Assembly: GCA_031279925.1 (NCBI GenBank)
Contig: JAITHQ010000068.1
Coordinates: 1-7,941, forward strand
Direction: 5' to 3'
Source: Treponema sp.
GTDB lineage: Bacteria > Spirochaetota > Spirochaetia > Treponematales > Breznakiellaceae
DNA length: 7,941 bases
Positions 1 through 6,434 of the stretch are shown here, piece after piece. Numbering within the stretch: position 1 is the first letter of the stretch; the number at the start of each line of letters is the position of its first letter. The position numbers and the translations under genes are program-made. Below the pieces are notes generated by a model. That model did no database searches. It was not told the origin of the DNA and was given only the letters and a program-made list of their open reading frames with translations.

Positions 1-95
1 CGCCTCGCGTATTGATGAGCGATGTGCCCGGCCTGCAACAGTTTTTCCATGAGGATTTTATCCTCGTTGTCCACATTCGGCATGATTGCTTTCAT
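1..95 (-). CDS. Partial ORF off the left edge, possibly a transposase N-terminus
   Basis: On the minus strand an ATG at 95-93 opens a frame that stays open to the window edge, giving about 31 residues that start MKAIMPNVDNEDKILMEKLL and continue to HQYARR. A short acidic/leucine-rich helix followed by an HxxxxRR-like segment resembles the start of the helix-turn-helix region of some IS630-type transposases, and all the neighbouring remnants are IS630-like on the same strand. The rest of the gene lies outside the window, so neither its identity nor its integrity can be judged. No good Shine-Dalgarno sequence precedes the ATG. It could equally be an unrelated small protein. Confidence 0.35.
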   Translation of the reverse strand, partial: MKAIMPNVDNEDKILMEKLLQAGHIAHQYAR

Positions 96-142
96 GTCAC
101 AAGTGTATCATAGTGTTTGCCTTTTTGTCTATATATGTTTTG

Positions 143-164
143 GACAGAATACTAGTATTCCGTC
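143..164. repeat. Near-perfect 22-bp palindrome at the end of the IS630 remnant
   Basis: The core GAATACTAGTATTC at 147-160 is a perfect 14-bp palindrome. Pairing resumes outside one mismatch (146/161), with GAC at 143-145 against GTC at 162-164. It overlaps the stop codon of the broken transposase (163-165). It may be part of the element's terminus or a transcription-stop structure. I did not find a matching inverted copy on the other side of the transposase, so it is not called a terminal inverted repeat. Confidence 0.45.
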
Positions 165-1211
165 ATGGTTCAAACAGTGCATAAAGACGGCGTAGTTTTA
201 TCCGCGCCTCTTTGGTGGTAAACCTCCAGTTGGTTTTCTTTCCCCTTTTGTTCCTCGCCCTACTCCACGCTTCCTCTTCTTGCTTCATCTGTTCAATCGT
301 TGCCACCTGACTGGAAAGGCCGTGGTTCGCCAGCACATTTATCTCTATCACCGCCAGGTTTAGCCAACTCCCTTGCTTCGGCGGGTAGTGTATCTCAAGC
401 CGGTCTCGTATCCGTTTCGCTGCTTCAGGCGGAAAGGTTTCGTATAGTGCCGCGATACCATGCGTGTTCAGATTGTCCATCACCAAAACTATTTTTCGGC
501 TTCGGGAAAATTAACCTCAACCAGGTGTTTTATTTCCCACGCCCAGTCCTTCCGTTTCCGCTGTTCCCTCACCGCTACCCTCCGTCAGCCCTCAAGCGGC
601 GCGGCGAACATGAATAACCCGCAGGTCCCATTACGCGCATACTCAGTGTCCTATTTTACCATGGTTCCCGCCCCCGCCGGCAGGGGCGTCCGCACTTCCC
701 CTATCAATTGTTTGGGGCATTCATCCATACACCCAAGCGGGCGTTTCTCTTCCTCTTCCCTGGTGTATACGTCCACTACATCCTCCTTCGCCGCTACAAA
801 CTCCCCATTGCCTCCGGGCGGAATATACCATTCAGCGCTTCGCCAAGGCTTAAGTTCGTTCTTTATTAATGTCTGCCTTATGGTCTCCTGGCTTGCTTTT
901 TTGACATCCGTGTTTGCAAGAACGCTCCATATCCTCCGCAAGCAGACTGAGCGTCCACCGGCTTCTGCCCTCTGGTTTCGGTCCGCATACCAGCGCGATC
1001 AGACGCGGTTCGTTCTGCCCCTGTATCGACCGGGGACGGCGTCCTTTCCCTTTACTGTTCAGCGTGGTTTCAAACCCCTCTTCCACAAACCGCTCCCTCA
1101 ACTGTTCAAGCCCATGCCGGGATATTCCGTTGCGTTCGGCAATCATAAGGTCTGTGCGGCCTTCATCGGCTAATAGCGACGCCTGAGTGCGTTTTCGTTT
1201 TTACGCGTCAT
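163..1211 (-). pseudogene. IS630-family transposase, multiply frameshifted (dead)
   Basis: Pieces in two frames add up to a complete IS630-type DDE transposase of about 349 codons. It starts at ATG 1211 (MTRKNENALRRRY), shifts frame near 1174 into LADEGRTDLMIAERNGISRH (helix-turn-helix), and shifts again near 925-930 into LANTDVKKASQETIRQTL, ELKPWR and the first-Asp region CMDECPKQLIGEVR. A TAG at 653-651 then interrupts, although the same frame continues as DTEYARNGTCGLFMF. A TGA at 587-585 replaces the Trp expected after APLEG. A short T run at 491-496 has lost a base, after which the C-terminal part resumes: VMDNLNTH (second Asp), HYPPKQGSWLNLAVIE (Glu) and a C-terminal LRRLYALFEP. The DDE residues survive, but three frameshifts and two stops rule out a working enzyme. 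Element ends were not identified. Confidence 0.88.
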
Positions 1212-1279
1212 GCTTCCCTTTGTTTAATATTCCATTTCATCTCTGTTTCTATTCCCTTTAGTGCTTCTTTCTTGATTCA

Positions 1280-1462
1280 CTATATAATCTGGTGAATACG
1301 GCGGCAGAAAGAGCAATCGTACTTTTCCTGCGGCAAGTTTACGCAGTCTCTTTTATGGTGGAACGGCGCGTTGTTTATGATTACCGTATGCCCTTTGGAT
1401 ATCGCCAGCAGCAAACAGCCGGTAGACCACCTTTCAAAAAACTCACTGTCTGTTGATACCAT
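1280..1462 (-). pseudogene. Fragment of a second IS630/DDE_3 transposase
   Basis: The frame opening at 1462 reads TDSEFFERW, then KGHTVIINNAPFHHKR, the region around the second catalytic Asp of DDE_3 transposases, where VIMDNAxFHxK is usual. Here the Asp is Asn. Near 1345 the frame breaks: the next frame continues RKLAAGKVRLLFLPPYSPDY, the family's LLFLPPYSPDxNPIE motif, and similarity stops at about 1284 before the NPIE glutamate region. The N-terminal half is also missing upstream of 1462. It differs clearly from the neighbouring IS630 remnant, so two unrelated elements decayed here. It is not functional. Confidence 0.75.
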
Positions 1463-1505
1463 TCAATAGCGTAATACGTTCCATTATGTAGGTGGTTTAT
1501 TCATG

Positions 1506-1545
1506 CCGAAAGGGTTTAATACCTCGCCTTTCGGGGCGAGGTATT
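1506..1545 (+). promoter_or_regulatory. Overlapping hairpins in the leader before the acyl-CoA ligase gene
   Basis: A perfect 11-bp stem (AATACCTCGCC 1518-1528 with GGCGAGGTATT 1535-1545) encloses a TTTCGG loop. Just upstream, CCGAAAGG (1506-1513) is fully complementary to CCTTTCGG (1527-1534). It could either form a competing 8-bp hairpin or pair with the loop as a pseudoknot. The sequence after the stem (TTGATTC) is a poor U tract, so a simple terminator is not well supported on the plus strand. On the minus strand the stem is followed by AAACCC, also not a U tract. Function unknown. Confidence 0.5.
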
Positions 1546-1562
1546 TGATTCAGCGCTTCCTT

Positions 1563-1639
1563 TGCTTGTAAAAATTAATGCCGTTCCCTGCAACCAAACG
1601 GCTTCTGTAGGGTCTCATTATTTAATATACTTACAAGCA
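1563..1639 (+). promoter_or_regulatory. Possible structured leader RNA (closing stem plus pseudoknot)
   Basis: The rest of the gene-free stretch 1463-1668 holds a 9-bp inverted repeat, TGCTTGTAA (1563-1571) with TTACAAGCA (1631-1639). Inside it lie GCCGTT (1580-1585) with AACGGC (1597-1602), and CCCTGCA (1586-1592) with TGTAGGG (1606-1612; one G-U), an H-type pseudoknot arrangement. It does not match a riboswitch class I can name. A competing reading is that TATACT at 1626-1631 is a -10 box with a poor -35, which would start transcription after most of these segments and leave them untranscribed. Both readings are inferences from base pairing alone. Confidence 0.35.
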
Positions 1640-1668
1640 GGGCCTGTGGCCGCGTTAAGGAGGTTTTT

Positions 1669-3378
1669 ATGGCGGTTCCATATACAAATAAGCCGTGGGC
1701 TTTTTTGAACGATTACCGGGGAAAGGCGTTTGCGGGCGAATGGCCTACGCTGACTGAGATGTTTAGGATTACCGTTTCCCGCTATGGGGAGCGTCCCTGC
1801 TTTACCATTTACGAGCCTGACCGGATCAGTCTTAACTATACGCAGTCGTTGCGGCTTATCGAGGCGGTGGCCCGCTGGCTTTACAGCAAGGGCATTCGCC
1901 GGGGCGACCGCGTTGCCGTAACGGGCAAAAATGCCCCCGAATGGACCGTAGCCTATCTGGGCATCCTGTTTGCCGGGGCGGTTGTCGTTCCCATTGATTA
2001 CCAGCTCAAAATCGAAGAAACCGATCTGCTTATCAAAACCGCCGCCGCCCGTATTCTTTTTGTGGACGAGGAAAAGCACGAATACTACACGCAAAACCCA
2101 GGCGGCCTTGAGACCGTCATATCCCTCAAAAAAGGGATTGGAACCTACGCATACGATCTGGACGGGCCGGAGGTTGAAATTGAGCAGTCTGTGGAAACGG
2201 ACCTTGCGGCTATTCTGTTTACATCGGGGACGATGGGGAATCCCAAGGGGGTAATGCTCACCCACCAGAACCTGGTTTCCGACTGTTACCTCTCCCAGGG
2301 AACTCCCCTGCTGGTGTTTCATACCGACGTGTTTTACGCAATCCTTCCCATCCACCACGCCTATACCATGCTGGCGGTGTTTATCGAAGCCATTTCCGTG
2401 GGGGCGGAGGTGGTTTTTGGCAAACGGATGGTAACCAAAACAATTTTGCGGGATCTTAAAGAAGCGAAGATTACCATGCTTTTGGGAGTCCCCATGCTTT
2501 TTAACAAGGTGCTGGCCGGCATTATCCGGGGGCTTAAAGAAAAAGGCCCGGTTGTGTACGGTATTATTTCGTTTCTGATGGTTATATCGGGAATTATCAA
2601 AAAAGTGTTTAAGGTAAACCCCGGCAAAAAAATGTTCGGTTTTATTCTGAACAAGGCGAGCCTTACCTCAATACGAATCTGTATCTGCGGCGGCGGCCCT
2701 CTGGCCCCCAGTGTGTTCAGAAAGTACAACCAGCTTGGCATCGACTTTGTGCAGGGCTACGGTCTTACCGAAACCTCGCCTATCATCAACATCAACCCTA
2801 TTGAACAATACAAGGAAACCAGCGTGGGAAGAATTATTCCCGGCATTGATATGAAGATACTTAATCCTGACGAGCGGGGCGTTGGCGAAGTGATCGTGAA
2901 AGGGCCGGTGGTAATGAAGGGCTACTTTAACATGAGCGAGGAAACCGCCGCGGTCTTTACCCCCGACGGCTACCTTAAAACCGGGGACCTGGGCTATATG
3001 GACAGCGAAAAGTACCTGTACCTTACTGGCCGCGCCAAGAACATGATCGTTACCGAAGGGGGCAAGAACGTGTACCCCGAAGAAATCGAAAACGAATTTC
3101 AGCTTTTTGAAGAAATAGAACAAATTCTGGTGCGGGGTTTTGTACTGGACAAAAGAGTAAAAACCGAACGTATCGAGGCGCTGGTCTACCCCAATCCGGA
3201 ATACCGCGATGAAAAAGGTGCCGTCCCTTCCAAAGAAGAGATAAGGTCCCGCATCGAAAAGATCATAGCCGAGGTAAACCAGCGGCTGCTCCCCTACCAG
3301 CGCATAGAGCGGATCGAGATTCTTGATGAACCGATGGAGATGACCACCACCAAAAAAATCAAGCGGGGCGATCTGTAG
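1669..3378 (+). CDS. AMP-forming fatty acyl-CoA synthetase (long-chain type)
   Basis: This is a 569-residue ANL-superfamily ligase. The family activates a carboxylic acid with ATP to an acyl-adenylate and then forms the CoA thioester; here the acid is probably a medium or long-chain fatty acid. Visible motifs in order are the phosphate loop TSGTMGNPKG (185-194), the A5 motif GYGLTET (363-369), the A7 Asp in KTGD (437-440), the hinge GRAKNMIVTEGGKNVYPEEI (454-473), and the C-terminal TTKKIKR (560-566), which supplies the catalytic lysine, probably Lys563. A hydrophobic segment (about 295-330) suggests membrane contact, as in several bacterial long-chain enzymes. The start is supported by AAGGAGG (1657-1663), five bases before ATG. 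Length is normal. It stands alone on its strand, facing the convergent oxidoreductase. Substrate chain length cannot be read from the sequence. Confidence 0.9.
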   Translation: MAVPYTNKPWAFLNDYRGKAFAGEWPTLTEMFRITVSRYGERPCFTIYEPDRISLNYTQSLRLIEAVARWLYSKGIRRGDRVAVTGKNAPEWTVAYLGILFAGAVVVPIDYQLKIEETDLLIKTAAARILFVDEEKHEYYTQNPGGLETVISLKKGIGTYAYDLDGPEVEIEQSVETDLAAILFTSGTMGNPKGVMLTHQNLVSDCYLSQGTPLLVFHTDVFYAILPIHHAYTMLAVFIEAISVGAEVVFGKRMVTKTILRDLKEAKITMLLGVPMLFNKVLAGIIRGLKEKGPVVYGIISFLMVISGIIKKVFKVNPGKKMFGFILNKASLTSIRICICGGGPLAPSVFRKYNQLGIDFVQGYGLTETSPIININPIEQYKETSVGRIIPGIDMKILNPDERGVGEVIVKGPVVMKGYFNMSEETAAVFTPDGYLKTGDLGYMDSEKYLYLTGRAKNMIVTEGGKNVYPEEIENEFQLFEEIEQILVRGFVLDKRVKTERIEALVYPNPEYRDEKGAVPSKEEIRSRIEKIIAEVNQRLLPYQRIERIEILDEPMEMTTTKKIKRGDL

Positions 3379-3390
3379 CGTTTCCGCCAA

Positions 3391-3432
3391 CCATGCCGCC
3401 GAATAAAAACCCGGCGGCACGGTTTATATTTG
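3391..3432 (+). terminator. Hairpin terminator between convergent genes
   Basis: GCCGCCG (3395-3401) pairs with CGGCGGC (3412-3418), extended by one T-A pair and, beyond one mismatch, by CC (3391-3392) with GG (3421-3422). On the plus strand it is followed by TTTATATTTG, a moderate U tract, so it most likely ends the acyl-CoA ligase transcript 13 bases after its stop codon. The U tract overlaps the stop codon of the convergent oxidoreductase. The same stem could also stop minus-strand transcripts, but no T run follows in that direction. Confidence 0.65.
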
Positions 3433-4500
3433 ACGCGCTATTTCCAGCCGTTTACCTTGTTCCCCCGATTCAAGAATGCGGGTCATTATTTCCAGTACAT
3501 GGATGCCAAGTTCGCCGGAAGCGCGGTGGGGCCTTCCCTGGACAATGGCCGCCGCCATATCGGCTGCGCCAATGCCGCGCCAGTTATCGCCGCTTATCCG
3601 GTGATTGCCCGGAGGGTCCAGTAGGGGCATGTCGCGCCATGTTTCAGCGTTTCGGCGCTTAATGCGGACAGGGGATACAAAAAAGTTGGGGTCGCCAATC
3701 TGCATCGTTCCTTCGCTTCCGTATATTTCAATGTGCGGCAGTGAATGATCCCATACGTCAAAGCTCATAATCATCGAAACCCTGGCCCCGTTTTTAAAAT
3801 CAAGCAGGGCGGAAATATGAGTCGGCGTTTCAACCGTTATGGTTGTACCGTATTCCGGCTCGCTGGTAATAATGCGCTTTGCATGGGAAACAGCGGCGTT
3901 TCCCATTACCGCCGCAACCGGCCCCAGAAGCGAAACCAGCGCGGTAAGGTAATAAGGGCCCATGTCAAACAGAGGCCCGCCGCCCTTTGCGTAGTAAAAT
4001 GCGGGAGCGGGGTGCCAATGCTCCGGGCCGTGGTTCATCAAAAAAGCCGTTCCCGCTAGAGGGCGGCCTATCCAGCCGTCTTCCAGTACTTTACGGGCCG
4101 TTTGCAGGCCCGCGCCAAGAAACGTATCCGGCGAGCAGCCGACACGCAGATTGTTTTTCTTCGCCGTTTCAAGCAGCGTTTCCGCAGAGGCCAGTCCGGC
4201 GCACAGCGGTTTTTCGTTATACACATGCTTTCCCGCCTGTAACGCCGCCTGGGCAACCGAAAAATGCGCCGCGGGCGGGGTTAAATTCACCACCATGGAA
4301 ATATCGCCGCGCTCAAGCAGCGCGCCTGAATGTTCGGCATATTCAAGCCCGTATTTTTCCGCGGCGGCGCGCGCTTTTTCCTGAACACCGTCCGAAATTG
4401 CGCATAACTCAACGGCGTCAGAGAACATGCTTAACAGGTTGCTGATATAGATCCCGCTGATGTTCCCCGCGCCGGCAATAGCAGCTTTTAATTTTTCCAT
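3424..4500 (-). CDS. Gfo/Idh/MocA-family NAD(P)-dependent oxidoreductase
   Basis: A 358-residue protein of normal family length. Enzymes of this family oxidise or reduce hydroxyl/keto groups of sugars, inositols and related polyols with a nicotinamide cofactor. The N-terminal Rossmann fold shows GAGNIS (10-15), VVNLTPPAAH (70-79) and the family's EKP lysine motif (96-98, KHVYNEKPL). The C-terminal alpha/beta domain carries GGGPLFDMGPYY (173-184). In many relatives the residue after DMGP/DLGI is His; here Tyr-Tyr occupies this position, as in one recognisable subgroup. The start is firm, with GGAGG a few bases before ATG 4500. It lies downstream of the SDR gene on the same strand, separated by 173 bp that contain the palindromic element. 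Without element and target duplication the gap would be about 41 bp, consistent with an original operon. The exact sugar is unknown. Confidence 0.9.
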   Translation of the reverse strand: MEKLKAAIAGAGNISGIYISNLLSMFSDAVELCAISDGVQEKARAAAEKYGLEYAEHSGALLERGDISMVVNLTPPAAHFSVAQAALQAGKHVYNEKPLCAGLASAETLLETAKKNNLRVGCSPDTFLGAGLQTARKVLEDGWIGRPLAGTAFLMNHGPEHWHPAPAFYYAKGGGPLFDMGPYYLTALVSLLGPVAAVMGNAAVSHAKRIITSEPEYGTTITVETPTHISALLDFKNGARVSMIMSFDVWDHSLPHIEIYGSEGTMQIGDPNFFVSPVRIKRRNAETWRDMPLLDPPGNHRISGDNWRGIGAADMAAAIVQGRPHRASGELGIHVLEIMTRILESGEQGKRLEIARQI

Positions 4501-4524
4501 TTTTATTCCTCCGTTTTTTTGTTA

Positions 4525-4653
4525 GAGCCTGTTTAAAATCTGGAATTTTGGCGTTGCAAACGCCAAAATTATACCTTGCAGGCTCCAAAAGAGCCGAAAA
4601 TCGGGATTTTTGCGGTCTATCGACTGCAAAAATCCACCATGTTAAACAGGCTC
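4525..4653. mobile_element. MITE-like palindromic element, copy 1 (129 bp)
   Basis: The ends are GAGCCTGTTTAA (4525-4536) and its exact inverted copy (4642-4653), flanked by the direct repeat TTA (4522-4524 and 4654-4656), a likely 3-bp target duplication. There is no coding capacity. Inside lie a 12-bp stem with GCA loop (4544-4555 with 4559-4570), a central GGCTC-CAAAA-GAGCC hairpin (4581-4595), and a 14-bp stem with TATC loop (4604-4617 with 4622-4635). The element also reads as two tandem half-units, 4525-4585 and 4591-4653, each bounded by GAGCC and GGCTC and joined by CAAAA. It sits between the SDR and Gfo/Idh genes and would be transcribed with them. The GAG-starting ends and TA-rich target recall IS5-type elements, an inference to test. 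Confidence 0.88.
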
Positions 4654-4673
4654 TTAGGGCTCCGGGGTAAAGG

Positions 4674-5363
4674 TTATATGTCCATTGCCTCGCCCCGGTA
4701 GTTAATGAACCAGCCGTTTTCAGGCGGAACTTTTTTTTCGCCGGTAAGGATTTTCAGTATGCCACAGGCGGCTTCTTCCGGCTCAATCTGGGCGTCATTG
4801 CGGCCCATAACGGTATTCATGCGGCCCGGATGCAGGGCATAAACAGTATACCGGCTGACAGTTTTGGCAAAGATGGCCGTAAGTTTATTTTGCGCGGCTT
4901 TGCTGACCGAATAGCCCGGATACTTTTCTCCGGTGTTGGTCATGGAACCGGCCTCGGATGTAACCATTATAAACATGCCGCCGTCCTTTACCAGCCGGTG
5001 AAAATATTTGATCATAATCGCCGGGCCGGTTACATTTACTTCCAGCGCGGCGCGGAGATCGTCAATAACAGCATCAGTAATAAACAGATTCCGGTCGGTA
5101 TCCGCAAGGATTCCGGCGGATACAAGCACGGCGTCAAGCCGGCCTCCGTCGCTCTCTATTGTTTTTGCGGCGGCTTCCGCCATGGATTCACTGGTTACAT
5201 CAAGGGCTACCAGTTTGTAATTGGCAAATTGCCCGGCGGCTTCCCTTGCCAATACGGAAGGATTGTTCCGGTAAGCGGCATACACGGTGTGCCCGTTTTC
5301 CGCCATCAATCTGGACAATACCAGCCCAAGGCCCTGATTGACTCCTACGATACATATACGCAT
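4674..5363 (-). CDS. Classical short-chain dehydrogenase/reductase (SDR)
   Basis: A 229-residue NAD(P)(H)-dependent oxidoreductase. It shows the glycine-rich cofactor loop VGVNQGLG (6-13), an acidic LDVT (54-57), SAG in place of the usual NAG (82-84), Asn110, Ser136 in VTSEAGS, and the catalytic YSVSK (Tyr151, Lys155), followed by HPGRMNT (178-184), the usual PG-T nicotinamide motif. I chose ATG 5363 because AAGGAG lies just upstream (about 5370-5375); a longer frame from 5390 adds nine residues that would cover this ribosome site. It is the first gene of the minus-strand unit with the Gfo/Idh oxidoreductase and is transcribed divergently from the AraC gene. Substrate is not deducible; a sugar or polyol fits the context. 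Confidence 0.9.
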   Translation of the reverse strand: MRICIVGVNQGLGLVLSRLMAENGHTVYAAYRNNPSVLAREAAGQFANYKLVALDVTSESMAEAAAKTIESDGGRLDAVLVSAGILADTDRNLFITDAVIDDLRAALEVNVTGPAIMIKYFHRLVKDGGMFIMVTSEAGSMTNTGEKYPGYSVSKAAQNKLTAIFAKTVSRYTVYALHPGRMNTVMGRNDAQIEPEEAACGILKILTGEKKVPPENGWFINYRGEAMDI

Positions 5364-5415
5364 ACAGTACTCCTTTTGGAAACCGCGCAATTAATTGACG
5401 CTTCCATCATTCTGT

Positions 5416-5444
5416 TGTATAGCCTGAATACCATTTCTTGACAA
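5416..5444 (-). promoter_or_regulatory. Predicted sigma70-type promoter for the SDR-Gfo/Idh unit
   Basis: On the minus strand TTGTCA (5444-5439, five of six to consensus) and TATACA (5421-5416, four of six) are separated by exactly 17 bases. Transcription would begin near 5409, giving a leader of about 45 bases with the AAGGAG site before the SDR start. The -35 box overlaps that of the divergent AraC promoter. Confidence 0.5.
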
Positions 5445-5466
5445 GTGGGGGAAAGCGTAAGAAAAT
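5438..5466 (+). promoter_or_regulatory. Predicted promoter for the AraC gene, likely leaderless
   Basis: TTGACA (5438-5443, perfect -35) is followed after 17 bases by GAAAAT (5461-5466, four of six). Transcription would start about at 5473, which is the ATG itself. No Shine-Dalgarno sequence lies at normal distance from this ATG; the only G-rich tract (GTGGGGGAAAG) is well upstream and within the promoter spacer. Both points suggest a leaderless mRNA. The alternative hexamer AATAAT (5464-5469) would need a 20-base spacer. Confidence 0.45.
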
Positions 5467-5472
5467 AATCCA

Positions 5473-6354
5473 ATGGAGCGTACCCGCCGCGAAAAAAAGC
5501 AACTGGAAATAACATTCCCCATTCTGTGCTGGGACAGCGGGACTATAACATTTCCCCTGCACTGGCATAACTGTTTCGAGCTTATCCTTGTTACCAAAGG
5601 CGGCATGTTTGCCTCGATAGACGATACGATATACGAAGTGTCCGCCGGGGATTTGGTCTTAATCAACTCCGGCGCTGTCCATGGTTTTTTTGACCAGCAT
5701 CCGGGAACAGCCATAAATGGATTTCAGTTTGATGTTACGCTTTTTGACGAAAGTTTTATTAACCTGCGCGATGAGATTTTTCAAAACCCTGTTTTGGGCA
5801 AAAACAGCGCCAAAGACGCCGTTTATGAGCATTTGCGGCGGCTTCTGCGTGAAATTTCGCTCGAATATAAGGGGAAAAAAACCGGCTTTCAGCTTGCCAT
5901 AAAATCGAAACTCTATGAACTTATGCTGATAATACTGCGCGATACTCCCCGGCGTCCGGCAAAATCATCGTCTTCAAAATTAAAACGGATACTCGCCTTT
6001 GTGCTTAACCATGTCGATGACCCGGACCTAACGCTGGAGGAAGCGGCGGAAGCGCTTGATTTAAGCAAATTTTATTTTTCCCATTTCTTTAAAAAATATA
6101 CCGGGCAGTCTTTTCATTCCTATCTTACCAAAACAAGGGTTAATTTCGCCAAGCGCTACCTGATAGAATCAAAAATGCCGGTCATAGATATTGCGTTCCA
6201 GTCGGGTTTTAATTCAATACAAACATTCAACCGGGTCTTTAAAACATTGACGGGTTTTTCTCCAAGAGCTTACCGCCAGGAAAACAGCGTTCCTATGGCC
6301 GGCTTTGTAAATACTGTTTACCACTCAAAAAACGCCAAAAAAAGCAATTATTGA
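5473..6354 (+). CDS. AraC-family transcriptional regulator with cupin sensor domain
   Basis: A 293-residue regulator. The N-terminal cupin-type ligand domain (about 10-90) has the signature HWHxxxE (His30, His32, Glu36) and a later GAVHGF (His70). A linker (about 155-170, Ser/Lys-rich) leads to the C-terminal double helix-turn-helix: first helix pair LTLEEAAEALDLSKFYFSHF (187-206), second IDIAFQSGFNSIQTFNRVFK (238-257), ending in the family hallmark GFSPRAYR (261-268). The last 25 residues form a basic tail beyond the domain. ATG 5473 is the first start after an in-frame TAA and lacks a ribosome site. By its place between the dehydrogenase unit and the binding-protein gene it probably senses a carbohydrate and controls both, a family-typical role inferred from context. 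Confidence 0.9.
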   Translation: MERTRREKKQLEITFPILCWDSGTITFPLHWHNCFELILVTKGGMFASIDDTIYEVSAGDLVLINSGAVHGFFDQHPGTAINGFQFDVTLFDESFINLRDEIFQNPVLGKNSAKDAVYEHLRRLLREISLEYKGKKTGFQLAIKSKLYELMLIILRDTPRRPAKSSSSKLKRILAFVLNHVDDPDLTLEEAAEALDLSKFYFSHFFKKYTGQSFHSYLTKTRVNFAKRYLIESKMPVIDIAFQSGFNSIQTFNRVFKTLTGFSPRAYRQENSVPMAGFVNTVYHSKNAKKSNY

Positions 6355-6388
6355 GAAGTTTGAACAATAATTGAGTTGCGCGTTTTTT
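6327..6388 (+). promoter_or_regulatory. Nested dyad across the AraC stop, possible terminator or operator
   Basis: Two inverted repeats are nested: CAATTATTG (6345-6353) with CAATAATTG (6365-6373), and outside them AAAAAACGC (6327-6335) with GCGTTTTTT (6380-6388). The inner repeat covers the AraC stop codon. A GC-rich step followed by six T residues looks terminator-like, but the loop between the outer arms is long. The remaining stretch to 6434 has an AT-rich segment, TAATTATATAAA (6401-6412), that could hold a -10 box (TATATA) without a convincing -35, as is common for activator-dependent promoters. Confidence 0.4.
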
Positions 6389-6434
6389 CCATCGGGGATG
6401 TAATTATATAAACTGAATCTTTGGAGGAAAAACT

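Noticed and set aside
585..587. TGA where the transposase family has Trp, suggesting a TGA=Trp code
   Set aside because: The same gene also has a TAG stop and frameshifts, and the AraC gene ends at a TGA; this is ordinary decay.
96..1290. Terminal inverted repeats of the IS630 element
   Set aside because: Comparing 96-165 with the reverse complement of 1212-1290 by eye gave no convincing matching ends.
1..1300. Nested insertion of the first IS630 element into the second transposase gene
   Set aside because: The missing C-terminal part of the second transposase was not found on the far side (96-162) in any frame.
1618..2358. 246-residue minus-strand frame over the acyl-CoA ligase start
   Set aside because: It is fully antisense to a clearly recognisable ligase with a strong ribosome site, and has no recognisable domain.
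2668..3420. 250-residue minus-strand frame over the acyl-CoA ligase 3' half
   Set aside because: Shadow frame antisense to conserved ligase motifs (A5 to A10), with no start signal.
4525..4653. CRISPR repeat or tRNA-like structure
   Set aside because: Only two widely separated copies exist, without spacers; the hairpins do not fit a tRNA cloverleaf, and the TTA-flanked inverted ends fit a transposable repeat.
4830..5441. 203-residue plus-strand frame antisense to the SDR gene
   Set aside because: It covers the SDR catalytic motifs on the opposite strand and lacks a ribosome site or family motif.
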